DNA of 64,000 bases. Origin: Limnoperna fortunei. Taxonomy: Eukaryota > Mollusca > Bivalvia > Mytilida > Modiolidae. The notes beneath the pieces were generated by a model. It saw only the letters and a list, made by a program, of their open reading frames with translations. It was not told the DNA's origin and did no database searches. The stretch spans positions 19,531,563 through 19,595,562 of the forward strand of contig OX104113.1 in NCBI GenBank assembly GCA_944474755.1, read 5' to 3'. Positions 1 through 64,000 of the stretch are shown piece by piece. The position numbers were made by a program, and so were the translations under genes. Each line of letters opens with the position of its first letter. Position 1 is the stretch's first letter.

Positions 1-3000
1 AATAGTTTTAAATCAAAATTTTTAAATCTTGCAATAAATAAAAATCAATATCTGTTGTGACATTCTCTTAAAATAAAGACATTTATTTTCATTTTGTTTG
101 CTCTTGTATTTCAACGCTTATTAAAACTGATTTATAAACGTCTTTTTTGGATAAAATACCTGTCTTTAAAATCGAATTTTCGTATAAAAATCATTATTTT
201 AATTAACATTTTCGCAGCTTATTATGTCTGTCTTTTATTGGTCTTTCATTTTTACCTTTCATCAAAAAAGTGCCAGATAATAAATAAGCAATTAACGAAT
301 TACAAGGCACTTTTAATATACAATTACATCACAGCAGTATCTCTTATACCCCCACGCCTCGTTTTATGCAAATCTCGTTTGCGATAGTTTGGGATTTCGA
401 AATCGTCAAGTATAAACTTAATCATTTTTCGAAAGAAAAAGGAATAAATAATTTTTAAGAAAGCGCTATGCAGCCGTTATTAATTGTCGGATTTAAGGTT
501 TTCATACACAATTTCTTTACTTTCAGAAAATCAGACAGATATAACATCTCTCTGATAAAATTGAGATAAGTGACAATCTAATTAAAATTAAATCTTTTAC
601 TCGCTCCCTTGTTGTTATGTAGCCGTGAAGCTTTACAGCGAAAATAACAAAGTAATATTGAAAGATTTAAAATTTAAATTTAACTATTTCTTCACCCCTA
701 ATGGTACCCCGTGTTTCTCTGGGGAACTAATAATCATGTGATAGGCATTTTGGCCAATCAAATCCTCGAATAAAGCTTCAATATGGCCGCTAGAATGGCC
801 GGAAGTTGATATTTTTGCAGTACGAAGTTTGAAAATCAATGTTTCTGATTAATGCCGATTTAATTCTACAATGAAAACAAAATGGTTTTCTGTGACATTT
901 AAACACAAAATAAAGGTATACGAAAACGTGTTTTATAGAAACGCACAAACTATCTTGAAATTACGGAAAGTCCGATTGAAACTGAAGAGAGATTTACTGT
1001 GTTGAATAAACCATTCGGTTGATTGAAAATATAAATTACATAGGATGTAACATACGTCAGATTGGATGTGTCAATAAATGATTTATATAAAAAATGTAAC
1101 ACTTTTATTTAATGTTTTATATGGCGTGAATTTTTTTCAAAATACAATTTTAACACCACAACATTACAAGCAGTTTCTGTTATTACCAGTGCCCGGGTTC
1201 TCCACCATGTGAACAACGGGGAACAACTTGATTGTTCATCTTTAAACTGGGCGTTCAACTTTAAGTAATTAATAAAATAATCCGTTGTACAAACGTATGT
1301 TTATTAACCTTTTTCTTACTATAGCTCTAACCTTTTCTTACTATAGCTCTAACCTTTTCTTCTTACTATCTTCAAGCGCACAGATACATTTATTTTAACT
1401 ACAAACTCCTCCCAAATCATCATTAAAAAGTAATTAAAAATTCTGAAATTACCAATAGCTACCTCTCCAACAAGAACCTTTAGACTGGACTATGAACATA
1501 TTTTATTGTCAGACAATGTTTATAATAAAATCTTAATGAACTTTACAGTTATTCTGGTCAGCAGTTATCAAAATAGCAATAAAAATTAGAGACGTGATTA
1601 ATTGATTTCTAACTCTTTGATGTTCCTTACAATTCCCAGATGGTCATGAGAAATATCTACACGTGTGGAAACTGACCAGTCTAGACTAATAAATTTAATT
1701 ATCACTTTCTGACCCATAATCATTATAAAATATAACAATGCCAGTGGTGCAGTAGGTCAAATCACCATCACATTACGAAAAATCGACCCTACTTAACCAA
1801 ATCCCCACCTTCAAAAATGCCTCCACCATGAGCAAAATCACTGTATTTTCTATTTATTAACAGTTTATTTCTTAATTATTTGCCTGTTAGAACATCAAAA
1901 GAATATACAAGCTTACAAAACAATTCTGATAAAGCCATCTGTGTTTTTCTGATATATCTTAACTGGGATCATAATGTACAATCCAATTAAGAATAAAAAT
2001 AAATAATTTTACACTATATAGAGGTCTTTGTATTTGTGGCAATTTTGCTCAAGGTGGGGGCATTTTTTAAATGGGGCAATTTTTCTCAAGATGGGCAGTT
2101 TTCAATTTGACTTGAATCTGTTGCTATCAGTGTGAAAGATTTACTTTGAGGCTTTCATAAGTGAAAAGGATCTTACATATCTTTCACTTTCATTATTAGT
2201 TCTGAAAAAATCTTTAAAACAATCAATTTGAAGTATATCAATAACTGTACAGTGACATTGGTACACCAGACATCCTGACATAATATCACGCTGAACAAAA
2301 TGATTACTTTGTCCATGAACTAAACAAATTAGTTAGATACAGACATTATTTTTTCAGCAATTATATATAGTTTTCTTTTGAAATGGAAAGTATTTACATA
2401 AAAGTCTGGTGCCCGAACACGCCAAACTACTCTGTATGTCATAGAAAAAAACACTATTGAAATATGTATGGTTTGTTAATTTGCATATTCAGTGTCTGAC
2501 CAATTAAATTTAATAATATTGTACTTCTTGGGAAGTTCTCACATCATTCCATCTATTAACATAAATGAAAACATGGAACAATGTACCATCATAGTAAATC
2601 TTTAGTTAACACATTGCAAAGCTCAAAGATGTTTATTCTTTTCTCGATGAAAATTTGTCAAAATAATGGCTGATCATTTTATTACTAGCACGACCAGTCA
2701 GACCATCTTTTGGACATGTATACTAGACAGAAGCCTACATTTACTGCACAATGTGGTTGGATCATGCTTTAATGTTAATCCCTGAGACTTGTTTTGATTA
2801 AGAATTCCAATCTTTTGACAGAGTTTCTTTGAAGAAGTGGCATAAATGTGCACCCACAGTTTCTCTCAGTGCCAGTGGATGCTTTCTAAACATACTGTAT
2901 GATGGATAATTTATTGGTGTTTCTCGTGAATACTTATTGGCTTCCTTTAAACTAACTTCTTATACACAGTTAAAAGTATTTATGACGTAGATTTTAGTAG

Positions 3001-3061
3001 GAAACAATTATAACAGATAGTTCACTGTAATACTAGAATAAACTTTCACTAACTTTTTCAG
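1..3061. other. Upstream flank and first intron of LRRC9-like gene
   Basis: No coding exon is recognisable here. The stretch is AT-rich with stops in all frames. A CCAAT-type sequence lies near 750-760 and a GGCCGC/GGCCGG-containing stretch near 785-805, so a promoter and a non-coding first exon may lie around 750-920; this is only a guess. The acceptor at 3060-3061 shows that at least one upstream non-coding exon must exist. A 22-bp unit is repeated in tandem at about 1309-1372. Confidence 0.4.
1815..2070. repeat. Small imperfect inverted repeat (possible fold-back element)
   Basis: A segment near 1815-1843 with the core CCACCATGAGCAAAAT recurs inverted near 2040-2068 as ATTTTGCTCAAGGTGG. 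The arms are about 29 bp with a few mismatches and are separated by about 200 bp of AT-rich DNA. This is the layout of a small non-autonomous element or a decayed palindrome. I saw no clear target duplication. Confidence 0.4.
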
Positions 3062-3102
3062 GTTTTTATTGAAATGTAACTAAGGTACATCTAGATTACA
3101 CA
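3062..3102 (+). other. LRRC9: 5' UTR portion of LRRC9-like exon 1
   Basis: A pyrimidine-rich tract ending in CAG at 3059-3061 makes a good 3' splice site. The exon continues 41 nt to the ATG at 3103. A TGA in the same frame at 3070-3072 closes the frame upstream, which supports 3103 as the start codon. Confidence 0.65.
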
Positions 3103-57686
<54,584 letters not shown>

Positions 57687-58713
57687 CAGTGATAAAAGGC
57701 ATTACCAGTATATTGACAGAGCTGTGATCACATCACATTCCAATTGTTGCCTGCGCTTGGAAGACAAGGAGAACATATCATATAAAGCCATATATTTAGT
57801 CATAATTCCTGTACATTAATATTCATCTGATTGTAATATCATTTTATATTTTACTTAATTTAAGAATAGAAGTATTACAATTCTTATTGAGTGTAAATAT
57901 TATCATTACTTACTGTCTGTGATAGTGTGGTTATTTTTGTTAAATATATATTTTAAATAATTGAAATCCACCACCTTATGAAAACATTATTACCAAGTTT
58001 CATTAAGTTGTTATTTTAACATCATTTCATTAATCAGAACACATTTACCATGAATTCTGTTTTGTTTTGTTAAGTTTTTTAATAACATTCCAAAACACAT
58101 CCATAGAAACTGTATTTACAAATTATGCACAATCGTTTGTCTTAGCACTATCCGTCCATTATAACAATTGACTATCAAGTTTTAACTTAATATCATATTA
58201 ATTGTGTTCATTTCTTTGTGCTGGTATATTTATTTACAGGTTAAACATTTTGTGTCAGTTATGTCCCCTTTACTGTAAAAAAATGAAATGTGTGAATTGT
58301 ATAACTATTTTTCGTCATTAATGATGATAGTATGTATTCATGTGTACAATAATATTCATGAATAGGAAAAAACTTGCTCTGAATTAAAACAGCATTTGAT
58401 TGTGAAACGTTTTAATTCATGTGAAGAATTGATTTTAATTAATCATGTTGGAATGAATGATTACAGAATAAAAAATGTAGTTGTAATATTTAGCATAATT
58501 GAACAATGTACAATGACTACATTTACAGTATGTGTAATATATTGTTGTGACTTGTATAAAAATTCAACTTTATGCATTGTTGTGTTAGTGAAACACGACT
58601 ATGAAATGGAGTTGTAATGTTGATATCTGTATGATAACTGCAAGAGAATGGAATCAAATCTAGCAGACTAACAAACATCAATTCTTATATTATGTTGTAG
58701 AATTGACAATAAA
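57687..58713 (+). other. LRRC9: Probable 3' UTR of the LRRC9-like gene
   Basis: AT-rich, no coding capacity. AATAAA polyadenylation signals occur at 58467-58472 and 58708-58713; the second is a reasonable end of transcript. Confidence 0.5.
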
Positions 58714-60033
58714 CGTCCTGTTATTAAAAAAATTAAATATATACATGTATATAAATAATTTATGGCAGATTGTTTGTCGTGTTCCTGTACAGTCACTGAA
58801 CCTTCGAGGTCCATGTCTTGATAAGGTATGTTTTGAATATTGATTCTTTTTGATTTTGTAAAGTCCACATAACAACTCTGACTAGGTGAACCTTAGAATG
58901 ATGGTCTCCTGTAAAATTGGTAAACTTACAGGAAAAGCATTGTCCAGTTGTCCTTAATTATATTGCTACTTTGGGACCAGATTATTTTGGCAAAAAATAG
59001 GGTGTCTATATATTGAGGGAGAAAATTTTTTTTATAGAACTCTGTACTTTTTTGGAAAAGTTTGCTTAACATTAAGTAAGGGACCTTTATTGGAGCAAGG
59101 CAATATCATTATGGAACACTTTTTTTTTTTTAAATTTACGAGAAAAACACAAATCTACATTATGTTAAAGTGGAGCAAGGTTTATGTGCTATTTTTAATA
59201 ATTACATTATTGCATGTTCTATTATATTTGGTTGATAAGGACACCAAATTAATTTTATACTCTGGATAACTCTAAAAATGTACAAGCATAACCAATGGAT
59301 TGAAGTTCTTTCAAAACATTTTGCTAGAATCCCAAGCACCATGACATTATTAAGTGCTAATGTTTTTTATCTGTGAAATTGAAAAAAAAAGATGTACTGG
59401 TAATAATAATCAGTGTTTGCAAGGCCTCTTTAAAAAATGTCTGTGATAAAAATAACTTAATTAAATTGTATACAGTACATATATTATATTTTAATGTCTA
59501 AATACATTTGCTGTAAAATTGTCAACCATAAATATACATTTACATATTAAAATTAATATTTAACTTTATATTTGTTACTTCTATAAATAGAGCGACGGAC
59601 ATTAAGATGAATTGTAGAAAGCCTATATCTACATATACAAAAGGTATCATATTGGTACATGAATTTGTATCCCACTTTTAACTTTCTGCAATGTTTGTTC
59701 TCTGTTGCAATGGTAAGTGTGCTGATCTGTTTTTTGTTTGTTAAAAGAGCTTGGAATACTGGTCCAATATAACAAAATTATTGGAAACTACTGCTGCTTG
59801 TACAATTCAGATAGTAACCCATTGCTAGCAAAGATGCGGCTTGAAATATTGTTGAAACATTTTGTGTCTTTATGCAGCATATTATTTCTGTGAGACTTTG
59901 TAGGAATGTAGATGTCTAAATATATCACTAAAACACATAATGGTGCAATGTGATCTTTCCTCATGGTTACTGAAGAACTGACTTAATCTAAAAACATTGG
60001 ATTTGGGTAAGACCAGACTATCATGTATTATTA

Positions 60034-60078
60034 CACCCCCCCCTAAACTTTTTTTTTTTGGGGGGGGGGGGGGGGGGT
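60034..60078. repeat. Poly(C)-poly(T)-poly(G) cluster
   Basis: ACACCCCCCCCCTAAAC is followed by about 12 T and about 20 G. The C and G runs can pair, and the G run could form a quadruplex. Length is likely to be unstable in sequencing. Confidence 0.9.
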
Positions 60079-60292
60079 AAATAGGAATTACCCTGTCTGT
60101 CTGTCCACATCCCTTGTAAGCGCAAATCCTCCTAAACTCACAGTCCACACTTGTTTATCTGTATACCAAATATTGTCATTGTACCATTTATGATCACTAA
60201 ATAACTGAACTAATTCTATAGGTCAAGTGACCAACAAAGTAATCATCATAGGCTCCCAATGGGTTGCAGATAGAAACCAAAATGTTAAGAAA

Positions 60293-60417
60293 TGAATGCA
60301 TTCTTGTGAAGTTTCATTGATGTATGAAAGCATTGACCAAAGCACATTTTCAATGAAGTGCTTCATGATGAAACTGTTCTTCGGTCAATGCTTTTAAACT
60401 TAAAAAGAATGCATTGA
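60293..60417. repeat. Fold-back hairpin in intergenic DNA
   Basis: TGAATGCATTCTT / AAGAATGCATTGAA, AAAGCATTGACC / GGTCAATGCTTTT and GTTTCAT / ATGAAAC-type blocks pair in order around the centre near 60355 (AAGTGCTTCATGATG). It is an imperfect palindrome of about 125 bp. Confidence 0.75.
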
Positions 60418-62334
60418 ATTCTAAATTGACATTTTATTTAATTTCAAAAAATGCAGGCATCATGATTGAAATCATAGACGTATTTTTGTTGATTAAAATG
60501 ACTCCATGTTGTTTACTGTGGACGACGAGGCATGTGCTCTTCTTGGCTACAGGTTTCATGGAGAAATCCAAAGAATGATTTTACTTCATCTGTAATAGTT
60601 TGAACCAATAGAAATCTAGGATATTGATGAATACATACGTTATATAAATGTCAAGTATAAAAGCTACTTCTACTAACATTTTTTGTGACATTTATATAGG
60701 CAAGACAAAAACTAAATGATAGAAAATTATACATACTCTGAAAGCATATGTCCTTGGGAACGTAATAAAAACTGCAACTGAATCGGATGAAAAATACCAA
60801 AATCTACAAAACAAAGGTCCTTTTCCAAAACAATACAGCAAGTGCCAGTATACTAATTTTTAGACCCACCATAATTTTGTCTGGGGAATACTGGAAAAAA
60901 AAACTATTTTTTAAAGTCATTTAAAGTTATTTGATATACTAGAACAACATTATCAAAATGTAGTCAGGGAAACAATGACATACAAACAGACTATGTTAAC
61001 CGACTTGTACCACAATAAAAGTATTTTGAAATCTTGTATCCTGTAAAACAAATGTTAACTACTTTTATAATGAGGATAAATGAAAACTAAACATCATGCT
61101 TATGACTCCTCATACAATGCTTGGGGAAGATCAAGAACATTTGATTAAAAATCTAGTGAGTAATACTCGCAGTTGTAATAGTGTAAACAACAGGCTATTC
61201 ATGTTGCTTAAATGTGGACTACACTGGTTTTTTTACTGTTAATCCCTCATTGAAGTAAATGTAACTGTACATGTAACTCTGTGCAGACCTTTGATTGTTA
61301 GTGAAAATGCCTAAAATTGCACTATCAGTAGTTTTACTGAAAACTGCAACAGTAACTGGATGAGTAGCTAAAGCTGTCAGAAAACAGGAATCTTTTGTCC
61401 GTTTCAGTGAACTTTGTTTATTCCAACATAACTAATATAATGTATGAAATTGTGTCTGTTGGTCTTGTTTCTCAAAGCTGTCAACTATCCATGTTTCTAG
61501 GTAAAAAGTAAGATTTAATATCAAAGCACCAGAATCCTAAACCACTAATTCACCTGCTTGCCCATACTTTCATGAAGGAATTTATTAATATCCTACAAAC
61601 ACAGGTGCTGATTGTGAATGAATAAAAAATATCTATCTGCTTATATTTAATAGATCTCTTTGCCAAGATGAAGGGTATGTAAATTCACATAAACAAATGC
61701 ACAGGCCTTAAGCAATGTTACAATCAACAATAGTGTAATAATTTCATACAATGGAAAGTAAATAATAAATCAAGATAAAATATATTTAAACAACCATTTT
61801 GCAGTACATTATATAATTAATTAAAATAAAATTCTATATATAAAAGATAATTAAAAAGAGAATAATCTTAATTAACAAAAGTAAATGCCTATTTGTGCCC
61901 TAATCTTGCTATAATTAAGGCAGTTCTACAATTGTGTGTTCAGCATAAGGTTGCGTTACTTTACTTGCCAAGTTTGTTGTTACATTTGCTATTACAAAAT
62001 AATTTTAATTACTGCTGAATGACAAAGTATATTTAGATTTGATTAGACAATAATGCCTTCATCTAGAAATATCACAGGTGAAAACATTTCTGCTTCTGTA
62101 GCCTATGAAATTTGGTTTCTTTTATTTTTAATTTTTGTGGTTGGAAAAAACACATTTCATGGGATTCTTAAAAACATGGTTTGATGATAAGTTAAATAAA
62201 AAATGATGGCAATCTCTATAACTTTCTATATTCACATACAGTGTTACTCGGCACATTTCTAAATTTTATTTTTAAAAGTACATGAAGTTAAACAAGTGTG
62301 GACACAGAAAGATGTCTCCCCTGAATTCCGCATC

Positions 62335-62890
62335 AGTAACGAAAAAAAATTACATCATAAGCATTACGTAAATAGCATTAAATTGTTATCACGGACCTAA
62401 TCGTAAAACTTTAACTTTGTCACTGGACCATAAAATTGAGGTCATGGTCAGTTGAAACCTACGAGACAGTCATGTACTAATCATAAGCAATCTATATACC
62501 AAATACTTTCATCCTACCATGCATGGTTACAGAGGAAGTGCCCCAATTCAAAAACTTTTAACATAGTCGCTGGACTGTGAAATTGAGGTCAAGGTCAGGT
62601 GACACCTACCAGACATGTACTAGTCATCAGCAATCTATATCGCAAATATTGTCATCCTACCTGCGTGGTTACAGAGGAACTGTCATAACCCAAAAACTTG
62701 AACAGAGCCAGGTGACTGACTGGCAAGTACTCATCATAAGCTACCTCTGGACCAAAATTGATGGAACTTGGGCTTGGGCTTACAAAGATATGAAGCAAGA
62801 TGTCCAAGTGTTTACGCCGCCGCTGCCGGATTCCCATACATGTCTCGGCTCCAGGGACTATCATCGCAGGCAAGACAAAAATTAAACAAA
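62335..62890 (+). repeat. Interspersed repeat with 146-bp units (copy 2, inverted relative to copy 1)
   Basis: It carries CATTACGTAAATAGCATTAA, about two units (TGAGGTCAAGGTCAGGTGAC, TACCAGACATGTACTAGTCA, GGTTACAGAGGAA) and the head GTACTCATCATAAGCTACCT, GGGCTTGGGCTTACAAAG, GCCGCCGCTGCCGGATTCCC. This is the reverse complement of the family at 37861-38925. Three fewer units are present here. Confidence 0.9.
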
Positions 62891-63805
62891 AGTTGTTTCA
62901 TAACCATATAAATACATTTCATAGTAATTGTGCTGTAATTTACTAAGGGCAAAGATTAAGTTTCTTTGTTTGGCACTAAAATTAACTGTATAATTAGTGA
63001 TATCAGCAAAAAAAGTGTTAACAGATTGATTTATTAATAGTAATTTCATAACATAATTTTTTTTATATTTGTTTATAAATCAAAATGCAAAACTGTTTCA
63101 ATCTCAATTGAAAACAAGATGTCTGTCAGATAGTATCCACCTTTCTCTATGAGCCCTGCTGTCAATAGGTTGCGATTAGAAAAATGTAAGAACTTATGCC
63201 CATACAGGAATTTGTCAATAAAAAAATCGTAATGGGACTGTGGGGTCACAGGTCCCTAACCATGATACATGACATGCCCCCTTGATCAAACTACATGCCA
63301 AATATCAAATGCCTACATCGAAAGAGAAAACAGTTAAAGCCCAGTCACAAATTTGTCATTCAAACAGCAAAAATGTGACCTTGTCGTCACAGTTCAGGGT
63401 AAAAAAACCATTGTATGCGACACATCACTTTGAAATTTTCTACCGTCATACCAAATATTAAAAGTCCACCTCAAAAGACTAAAAAAATGTAATAGCCCTG
63501 ATATAACTGGGATGGACGGACAGACTGATCAATATAGGGCATCTAAGTGGCAAAGCCCTCAGAACGTTTGATCAAACAATGTCTTTTGAAAATCCTTTGT
63601 CATTATTTATGTAAGCAACTTTCAGTTTCTCAGGTCAGTTAACCATCATTTAAGATTGTGAGTTACAACATGGTCAAGGTTTTTCCTAGCTCACAAAAAT
63701 TGGTACTATGCGTATAAAAATGAAACCACAGTACACAGTATTTAATATAATGAATAAAAAAAGCAAGTCAATTCATTTTCAGCAATAACACATAGACAGT
63801 TGTCA
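62891..63805 (-). other. Intergenic DNA / probable 3' UTR of the convergent gene
   Basis: AT-rich, no coding exon seen. A minus-strand AATAAA (plus-strand TTTATT) occurs near 63029-63034 and could end the transcript of the gene whose last exon starts at 63806. A decayed repeat with GATGGACGGACAGACTGAT near 63511 is present. Confidence 0.4.
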
Positions 63806-64000
63806 TCAACTACTTGGTAAAACAACTTTAATCTGTTCTAATCCAGTTATATTGTCATAATTCTTGATACCATATGGACTGTGTGTATTGTCCGAGTCAT
63901 CAGATGTGAGAAAATCGTCATCCACATAATCCAATGTTTCACTGCTTCCTGAGCTATTCAATTCCCCCACTTCAACTATCACACAAGATGAATCTGCAGA
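63806..64000 (-). CDS. Last coding exon of an unidentified convergent gene (partial)
   Basis: An open frame runs on the minus strand from the window edge to a TGA at 63806-63808 (64 residues). It encodes a Ser/Asp/Glu-rich C-terminus: SSCVIVEVGELNSSGSSETL, DYVDDDFLTSDDSDN, then SPYGIKNYDNITGLEQIKV and VLPSS. The acidic, Ser/Thr-rich, codon-like composition and absence of stops in AT-rich surroundings support real coding. An acceptor-like TCTGCAG lies at the very edge (64000-63994), so the exon might begin at 63993 instead. I do not recognise the protein. Confidence 0.65.
   Translation of the reverse strand, partial: SADSSCVIVEVGELNSSGSSETLDYVDDDFLTSDDSDNTHSPYGIKNYDNITGLEQIKVVLPSS

Larger units (their letters stand above)
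58714..62330. other. Intergenic stretch between convergent genes
   Basis: AT-rich, no coding exon seen on either strand. Contains a poly(C)/poly(T)/poly(G) cluster at 60034-60078 and a hairpin at 60293-60417, described separately. Confidence 0.45.

Noticed and set aside
94..387. 97-codon open stretch on the + strand (hydrophobic, Leu/Phe/Lys-rich)
   Set aside because: The composition is what AT-rich DNA gives by chance. There is no domain, no neighbour exon and no codon bias I can recognise.
750..920. Promoter and non-coding first exon of the LRRC9-like gene
   Set aside because: A CCAAT-type box and a donor-like ATAAAG|GTATAC near 914 are suggestive, but nothing decides the transcription start, so no promoter feature was called.

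Overview
The window looks like a piece of a eukaryotic nuclear genome, most likely a bivalve mollusc. The DNA is AT-rich. Genes are broken into small exons with GT-AG introns. The introns and flanks are full of repeat families of the kind I associate with bivalve genomes: elements opening with a short hairpin plus CCGTC-rich DNA and carrying long tandem units, tRNA-derived SINEs, and hAT-like, Tc1-like and pogo/Tigger-like DNA transposons. The species assignment is inference from repeat character and cannot be fixed without a search.

One large gene on the + strand dominates. I can trace 34 coding exons from an ATG at 3103 to a TAG at 57686. Every junction keeps phase, giving a predicted protein of 1505 residues. 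Order and content match LRRC9 (leucine-rich repeat-containing protein 9; the human protein is about 1450 residues). The order is an N-terminal LRR block (exons 2-6), a helical charged segment (exons 7-10), a central non-LRR domain (exons 11-16), then LRR blocks in exons 18-21, 22-24 and 25-31, and a short Gly/Arg/Asn-rich tail. The central domain reads to me like a degenerate PARP/ADP-ribosyltransferase fold, with the catalytic His lost but the Glu position kept. This is the most interesting protein-level observation.

Region by region. 1-3061: upstream flank, probably with the promoter and a non-coding first exon. 3.1-13.7 kb: N-terminal exons, with introns holding a CAGGG-ended DNA element, a Tigger-like relic with an inserted fold-back, a TIR element, and a minisatellite grown out of the exon 6 splice donor. 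13.7-27 kb: central exons, with SINEs, a pogo-like element and a retroposon pair. 27-39 kb: a hAT element, a near-perfect 160-bp palindrome, an AGCTCACC-family element and a direct duplication around exon 29. 39-49.6 kb: an intron series loaded with an 18-bp minisatellite, a 41-bp minisatellite of about 50 copies invaded by a CAGGG-ended element, a pogo-like element, a Tc1 pseudogene element and a 167-bp tandem array. 49.6-57.7 kb: last exons, with a second AGCTCACC-family element carrying a 330-bp higher-order repeat. 57.7-64 kb: 3' UTR and intergenic DNA, then the last coding exon of a convergent minus-strand gene cut by the window edge.

No rRNA, functional tRNA or CRISPR array was found.
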